From contig JAQTQN010000007.1 of the NCBI GenBank assembly GCA_028712225.1, positions 1-39,935 of the forward strand: a stretch of DNA of 39,935 nt. The letters are read 5' to 3'. Position 1 is the stretch's first letter. The number at the start of each line of letters is the position of its first letter. The stretch comes from Methylobacter sp. (GTDB lineage Bacteria > Pseudomonadota > Gammaproteobacteria > Methylococcales > Methylomonadaceae). Position numbers and translations under genes: made by a program. Shown in pieces: positions 35,943 through 39,935 of this stretch. Below the pieces are notes generated by a model. The model worked only from the letters and a program-made list of their open reading frames with translations. It did not search any database and was not told the DNA's origin.

Positions 35943-35959
35943 GTCCGACAGGCTCCTAG
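35943..35959 (-). repeat. Right terminal inverted repeat of the IS1182 element with CTAG
   Basis: GTCCGACAGGCTCCTAG, the 17-base exact inverted copy of the left end at 34316-34332. Confidence 0.9.
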
Positions 35960-35984
35960 AATAGATAAACCTTAGAAACTTCAA

Positions 35985-37544
35985 TTACGCCCCTCGATAA
36001 TCAGCCAAATTTATCTGGTATTTTTTCAGCTTCGTGTAAACAGCTCGCGAAGTAACCCCCATGTTTTCAGCAACGCTTTTTATATCCCCTTGATGTTGTT
36101 TTAAAGCTGTTTCGAGAAATGATTGTTCAATCCTGGCAAGAGCGTGTTCTTTTACGTCTTTCCATTCTTCCATGGTTTTCTCAGTGCCGGAAAGCTCCAA
36201 ATCCAGCTCAGTCATTTCTTTACCGTTAGCAAACAACAGACTGCGTTCAAGGATGTTTTCTAGCTCGCGAACATTACCCGGCCAAGAATAGGTACGAATT
36301 TTCTGCATGACTTCCCGGCTGACTGATTCAACGGCTTTGTTATATTTCTTATTCAAACGCTGAATAATCAACTGTACGAGATAAGGTAAATCTTCCGGTC
36401 GCTCGACCAAGGGAGGAATGTTTAAGCGGACTACGTTGATGCGGTAATACAAATCGTTGCGAAACTGTCCTTGTTTAACCAACTCCTCCAAATTTTGATT
36501 GGTCGCTGAGATGATTCTTAAATCAACCGATAATGTTTGTTTGCCCCCTACCCGTTCCAGCTCGCCTTCCTGAATAACACGCAGTAAACGAGTTTGAGCG
36601 GCCGGAGATAATGAATCAACCTCATCAAGAAACAAGGTGCCGCCTTCAGCCCTTTCAAAATAGCCTTGGTGTACTTCTATCGCACCGGTAAATGCGCCCT
36701 TTTCATGACCGAACAAAGCACTTTCGATCAAGCTTTCCGGAATGGCCCCGCAGTTAATCGGGATAAACAGCTTCTGACAACGGTCGCTCATCGCATGAAT
36801 AGCCCGGGCAATTAATTCCTTACCGACACCCGTTTGCCCTTGAATTAATACCGTTGCCAAGGTGGGAGCCACCACTTCTATGGCCTGCAGTATTTTTTGC
36901 ATAGTCGGCGATTTGGCAATAATTGCCGGAGGCTGGTGTTTTTTTGCAGGCAACTTGCTTTGTTTACGCCAGATCTGCTGCATGCTTTCTTCGATACGGG
37001 AATGCAGCTCGTTAATATCTTGTTTTTCTTCAACGAAGGTCGCATCCGTGTATTCCATCCCGGGGCGATCTTTTGCCGCCTGCGGATTGGTGTAGACACA
37101 CACCTCGCACCGTCCATCGTGGCGAGCAATGCTCTGTTTAATTTCAACTTTGGCGTAACCGAAATTCCTGGCGGCAATACCGCCAAAAACACTGGACGTC
37201 ATTCGACATAGTTCAGGAAAATTAGTCACCCGCTCGCCGAAAGGGCAACAAGTATTGGTAACGGTGATGCAGTCCTGGTTACTCGATGCCAATGAAAACT
37301 TACCGCCAATATTGTTTTTAAGGCCGAGTATCAGTTCGGTATAGCTTTCTCTATCTAATAGCTGATTTTTTTTGGTTTCTTCTCGATAGGTTTCTTCAAA
37401 AAAACACCCTGCCGTCTTGGCAATATGCTCAATCAGTTGCTCACAGTGCTGCTGTCCCTGTTGTTCACTGGCATGCATCAACTCGAGGATGAAGGTTTGC
37501 AGAAAAAAAACTGGCGTAATATCGGAAAGGGAATTATTGCTCAT
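35985..37544 (-). CDS. Sigma-54-dependent activator with cysteine-rich N-terminal sensor region
   Basis: 519 aa. The N-terminal 200 residues carry clustered Cys (C99, C100, C113, C146, C149 in NTCCPFGER, ELCRM and GRCEVCVY) and MTSSVFGGIAARNFGYAKVE, like V4R or methanogen-output-type sensor domains that may bind a metal or small ligand. The central AAA+ domain has GQTGVGKE (236-243), the sigma-54 contact loop GAFTGA (283-288) and GTLFLDEVD (302-310). A Fis-type helix-turn-helix ends the protein (GDIKSVAENMGVTSRAVYTK). It should activate a sigma-54 promoter. Such a promoter lies in the 157-base divergent gap, so the adjacent four-gene operon is the obvious target. The signal sensed is unknown. 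Confidence 0.92.
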   Translation of the reverse strand: MSNNSLSDITPVFFLQTFILELMHASEQQGQQHCEQLIEHIAKTAGCFFEETYREETKKNQLLDRESYTELILGLKNNIGGKFSLASSNQDCITVTNTCCPFGERVTNFPELCRMTSSVFGGIAARNFGYAKVEIKQSIARHDGRCEVCVYTNPQAAKDRPGMEYTDATFVEEKQDINELHSRIEESMQQIWRKQSKLPAKKHQPPAIIAKSPTMQKILQAIEVVAPTLATVLIQGQTGVGKELIARAIHAMSDRCQKLFIPINCGAIPESLIESALFGHEKGAFTGAIEVHQGYFERAEGGTLFLDEVDSLSPAAQTRLLRVIQEGELERVGGKQTLSVDLRIISATNQNLEELVKQGQFRNDLYYRINVVRLNIPPLVERPEDLPYLVQLIIQRLNKKYNKAVESVSREVMQKIRTYSWPGNVRELENILERSLLFANGKEMTELDLELSGTEKTMEEWKDVKEHALARIEQSFLETALKQHQGDIKSVAENMGVTSRAVYTKLKKYQINLADYRGA

Positions 37545-37550
37545 AATCGT

Positions 37551-37591
37551 TTGTGAAATTAATTTTCTTTAATTGAAGCACAACTTCACAA
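37551..37591. promoter_or_regulatory. Candidate upstream activator site for the sigma-54 regulator
   Basis: TTGTGAA (37551-37557) and TTCACAA (37585-37591) form an inverted pair, and TGAAG-N5-CTTCA (37574-37588) is nested within. This lies 60-100 bases upstream of the -24 element, where enhancer-binding proteins usually bind. There is no direct proof of binding. Confidence 0.4.
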
Positions 37592-37650
37592 TTCCAGTAA
37601 AGATATAAATCAACCCATTGAAATTTAAGATAAATAATTATAATTACCCA

Positions 37651-37666
37651 TGGCACAGCGTTTGCT
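37651..37666 (+). promoter_or_regulatory. Sigma-54 (-24/-12) promoter
   Basis: TGGCACAGCGTTTGCT matches the consensus TGGCAC-N5-TTGCW, with GG at 37652-37653 and GC at 37664-37665 exactly 10 bases apart. Transcription should start near 37677, about 25 bases before the DUF938 ATG, which has a GAGGA ribosome binding site. Confidence 0.88.
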
Positions 37667-37701
37667 CTAATAGAAATGCTATTAACAATGAGGAATAAGT
37701 A

Positions 37702-38355
37702 ATGACCCAAGAAAAACCACCTTTAGATCCACACCCCCTAAGCGAGTATGTTGCCTGGGCTGGGGGGCGTAACCGCGAACCCCTGCTAGGCGTGTTAAAA
37801 GAAAAACTGCCTAAAGATCCTGGTAATGTTTTGGAACTTGCCAGCGGTAGCGGCATGCACATCAATTACTTTGCGCCGCATTTCGAACACTTGCATTTTC
37901 ATCCCTCCGATAAAGACCAGGAGGTTTTTGATAACATCAAAAAACTGTCAATCGATCATAAGAACGACAATATTGCCGACCCGGTTCATTTAGATTTAAC
38001 CAATCCTGAAACTTGGTTTAATCCCGGCGAACCCCATTCATTTACGGCAATTTTCTGTATCAATATTTTTCAGGTAGCCCCCATTTCGATTGCCGACGGC
38101 ATGATGGAATGCGCCTCCAATTTACTGGATGACGATGGTTTTTTGCTTATTTACGGCCCCTTTCAAGTCGAAGGCAGTTTTACTACGGATTCTAATAAAG
38201 AGTTTCATGAAACATTGAGCTCAGCCGGTGTTTCCGAGTGGGGCTTAAAAGATGTCGCCGACCTGAAAAAAGCAGCAGTCGACCATGGCCTGGAATTAAA
38301 AGAACAAATCAACATGCCGGCCAATAATTTCTCGCTGATATTCGGCAGAAAATAG
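37702..38355 (+). CDS. DUF938-family SAM-dependent methyltransferase-like protein
   Basis: 217 aa. The N-terminus with YVAWAGGRNREPLLGVL and the motif I VLELASGSGMHINYFAPHF match the DUF938 group of class I methyltransferase-fold proteins, whose substrates are not known. A post-motif acidic DKDQEVF and the strand FTAIFCINIFQVAP follow the Rossmann order. It is expected to be cytosolic. This is the first gene after the sigma-54 promoter; a clear ribosome binding site (GAGGA) lies 9 bases upstream. The carbonic anhydrase gene begins 22 bases downstream, so the genes are co-transcribed. Methylation activity is inferred from the fold. Confidence 0.88.
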   Translation: MTQEKPPLDPHPLSEYVAWAGGRNREPLLGVLKEKLPKDPGNVLELASGSGMHINYFAPHFEHLHFHPSDKDQEVFDNIKKLSIDHKNDNIADPVHLDLTNPETWFNPGEPHSFTAIFCINIFQVAPISIADGMMECASNLLDDDGFLLIYGPFQVEGSFTTDSNKEFHETLSSAGVSEWGLKDVADLKKAAVDHGLELKEQINMPANNFSLIFGRK

Positions 38356-38377
38356 TAATTAACTACGAGGAAGAATC

Positions 38378-38950
38378 ATGAGTAATGTATTAAATGAAGT
38401 GTTAATAGCCAATCGCGGCTACGTTGCCAGTTTTGATAAAGGCGATTTACCGATGCCTCCCGGTCGGCATTTTGCAATTCTGACGTGTATGGATGCCCGT
38501 CTGGATCCCGCCAAATACGCCGGTCTTTCCGAAGGCGATGCGCATGTCATTCGCAATGCCGGCGGCAGGGCCAGTGATGATGCGATTCGCTCACTGGTTA
38601 TCTCCTATAAATTACTCGGCACGCGGGAATGGTTTGTTATTCATCACACAGACTGCGGCATGGAAACATTCACTGATGAAATCATGCGCGATTTACTGTC
38701 CAGCAGCTTGAAAACCGCTTCGGTCGATGCCGACGGCTGGCATGATTGCTGTGAAGGTCCTGGCTCTGCCGAAGGCAAATATATTGATTGGTTAACCATT
38801 AAAGATCAGGCACAAAGCGTCCTTGAAGATGTCGTACGCATCAAGTCACATCCGCTGGTGCCTTCTGACATCCCCGTTTATGGTTACATCTATGATGTTA
38901 AATCTGGTGCATTAATAGAAGTCCCTGAAGCAACAACCGCCGGAAAATAA
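38378..38950 (+). CDS. Beta-class carbonic anhydrase
   Basis: 190 aa with the beta-CA zinc site: C37 in LTCMDAR with the catalytic Asp-Arg pair D39/R41, then H90 and C93 in [20 protein letters not shown] matches the family, and the short length is that of the small beta-CA (clade close to Mycobacterium Rv1284-like) proteins. It would interconvert CO2 and bicarbonate in the cytosol, although some of these small members act on other substrates such as CS2 or COS; which applies is unknown. An AGGA ribosome binding site precedes the ATG. It is the second gene of the sigma-54 operon and is followed by the SDR gene after two bases. Confidence 0.92.
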   Translation: MSNVLNEVLIANRGYVASFDKGDLPMPPGRHFAILTCMDARLDPAKYAGLSEGDAHVIRNAGGRASDDAIRSLVISYKLLGTREWFVIHHTDCGMETFTDEIMRDLLSSSLKTASVDADGWHDCCEGPGSAEGKYIDWLTIKDQAQSVLEDVVRIKSHPLVPSDIPVYGYIYDVKSGALIEVPEATTAGK

Positions 38951-38952
38951 TA

Positions 38953-39687
38953 ATGGAGCAAAAATGTTCAGCCGTTATCATCGGAGTGGGTCCGGAACAA
39001 GGATTGGGCGCCTCACTCGCCGTCTATTTTGCCGCAAAAGGCTTGCATGTTTTCATCGCAGGCCGAAGTGAAGATAAACTTCACAAGGTCGCAGACACTA
39101 TCCGGGAAGCCGGAGGAACTGTCACCACCGTGATTGCCGATGCAACGGTTGAACGCGATGTGGCGCATTTATTCAAAATGTCGCAACTGGAGGGTTATCG
39201 TATCGATATTGCTGCCTACAATGTAGACAGCAATATTCCCTCACCGTTACTGGATACAAATACAGAAACCTTTATCAATCTTTGGCAGCAAAATTGTCTG
39301 GGAGCCTTTTTCTTCGGCAAAGAAGCCGTTAAGGTCATGAAAGCCCAGCATCAAGGAACGCTGTTTTTTACCGGCGCGACCGCCTCACTCAGAGCGAAGC
39401 CTCCGTTTACTGCCTTTGCAACAGCAAAGGCAGGCTTAAGAGCTTTAGCTCAAGGCATGGCAAGAGAATTCTCCCCGCAAGGAATACATGTGGTGCATAC
39501 CATCATTGACGGCGTAATTGATGGTGATCGGGCTAAAAATCAATTCCCGGACTACGTTAAAGCGAAAGGCAAAGATGGCTTATTGCAGCTTGAAGCCATT
39601 GCTGAAACTTACTGGGCTATCCACCAGCAACACCCCAGCGCATGGACACATGAACTGGATTTGAGACCGTTTAAAGAACCTTTTTAG
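38953..39687 (+). CDS. SDR-family oxidoreductase-like protein lacking the catalytic Tyr
   Basis: 244 aa with a Rossmann fold: GVGPEQGLG (11-19) in place of the usual TGxxxGIG, the dinucleotide-selecting FIAGRSEDKL, and IADAT. The canonical YxxxK is FATAK here (F155, K159), so the catalytic tyrosine is replaced by Phe, and NNAG is replaced by YNVDS. The FTGATASLRAKPPF segment otherwise aligns with the active-site strand. The protein may bind NAD(P) without standard dehydrogenase activity. The tight spacing on both sides (2 and 8 bases) puts it in the sigma-54 operon. Its substrate is unknown. Confidence 0.88.
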   Translation: MEQKCSAVIIGVGPEQGLGASLAVYFAAKGLHVFIAGRSEDKLHKVADTIREAGGTVTTVIADATVERDVAHLFKMSQLEGYRIDIAAYNVDSNIPSPLLDTNTETFINLWQQNCLGAFFFGKEAVKVMKAQHQGTLFFTGATASLRAKPPFTAFATAKAGLRALAQGMAREFSPQGIHVVHTIIDGVIDGDRAKNQFPDYVKAKGKDGLLQLEAIAETYWAIHQQHPSAWTHELDLRPFKEPF

Positions 39688-39695
39688 GAAATAGC

Positions 39696-39923
39696 ATGTC
39701 GGATACCAACAACTGGATATTACAAGGCAGTTATTTTGAAACCTGTAACTGCGAAATCGCCTGCCCTTGTGTATGGTTACAACCGCCTACAACGGGTGAC
39801 TGCAAGCTGTTAGTTGCATGGCATATTGAAAAAGGACAGTTAAATAATCAACGACTGGATGATTTAAATGTTGCTATGGCATGTTATACCAATCCCAATA
39901 AGTTTTTAATTAAATCCTATTAA
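39696..39923 (+). CDS. Short DUF1326-like protein (probably truncated)
   Basis: 75 aa. The start NNWILQGSYFETCNCEIACP followed by CVWLQPPTTGDCKLLVAWHI matches the N-terminal part of DUF1326 proteins, with the Cys cluster CNCEIACPC that may bind a metal. Family members are about 190-210 aa, whereas this frame stops at a TAA (39921-39923) after FLIKSY. A frameshift, nonsense mutation or end of homology just before the window end is likely. It is the last visible gene of the sigma-54 operon, 8 bases after the SDR stop. The family function is not known. Confidence 0.75.
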   Translation: MSDTNNWILQGSYFETCNCEIACPCVWLQPPTTGDCKLLVAWHIEKGQLNNQRLDDLNVAMACYTNPNKFLIKSY

Positions 39924-39935
39924 TTCTTCAATGTC

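Larger units (their letters stand above)
34320..35955 (+). mobile_element. IS1182-family insertion sequence (inactive copy) with CTAG target repeat
   Basis: The ends are GAGCCTGTCGGAC (34320-34332) and its exact reverse complement (35943-35955). CTAG flanks both sides (34316-34319 and 35956-35959), best read as a 4-bp target duplication, giving an element of 1636 bases. It contains one plus-strand transposase gene, now dead. Base composition is clearly more GC-rich than the surrounding genes, suggesting arrival from another genome. It abuts the IS5-family remnant on the left and ends only 26 bases before the stop codon of the sigma-54 regulator on the right, without damaging that gene. Confidence 0.88.

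Noticed and set aside
1-39935. CRISPR array, tRNA or rRNA genes
   Set aside because: No regularly spaced repeats or RNA gene signatures were seen when reading both strands by eye.

Overview
The window looks like a chromosomal segment of a gammaproteobacterium. The block carA-carB-greA, convergent yhbY, rlmE and ftsH has the order and protein lengths usual in that class. An exosortase-A-type O-ligase and the overall gene style would fit a Methylococcales-like (methanotroph) genome, but that narrower placement is inference. I saw no rRNA, tRNA or CRISPR array.

Layout. 1-1110: 3' end of a secreted metzincin-type zinc metalloprotease, closed by a strong terminator. 1111-1889: degraded DNA with a perfect 13-bp hairpin, a C10 tract and coding-like fragments. 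1890-5745: a FAD-dependent dehydrogenase (-), a CheY-like receiver (+) and a DEAD-box RNA helicase (-). 5903-24757: a long, mostly AT-rich, all-plus-strand polysaccharide locus. It holds an ABC-2 export permease (Wzm type), its ATPase with a carbohydrate-binding tail (Wzt type), nine recognisable glycosyltransferases plus one DXD protein of GT-A style, a GH99-like WbsX protein, a 634-aa carbohydrate-enzyme-like protein, a polysaccharide deacetylase, a periplasmic TPR protein and an exosortase-A-type O-ligase. Several genes overlap by 4 bases (ATGA), so they are probably translationally coupled. The likely scheme is that the glycosyltransferases build a glycan, Wzm/Wzt export it, and the periplasmic or membrane enzymes trim it and ligate it.

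25015-33108: the housekeeping block. carA starts at TTG and has a strong terminator-like hairpin only 22 bases upstream. greA and yhbY share a terminator, and ftsH has its own. 33109-35984: two dead insertion sequences side by side, an IS5-family remnant cut off by an IS1182-family element flanked by CTAG. The IS1182 transposase carries one nonsense codon and two nearly identical 17-base insertions, which account exactly for both of its frame changes.

35985-39923: a sigma-54 activator with a cysteine-rich N-terminal sensor region, divergent from a four-gene operon (DUF938 methyltransferase, beta-carbonic anhydrase, an SDR lacking the catalytic tyrosine, and a short DUF1326 protein). A near-consensus sigma-54 promoter (TGGCAC-N5-TTGCT) lies 36 bases upstream of the first gene. 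This regulator/operon pair and the polysaccharide locus are the most promising places for undescribed biology.
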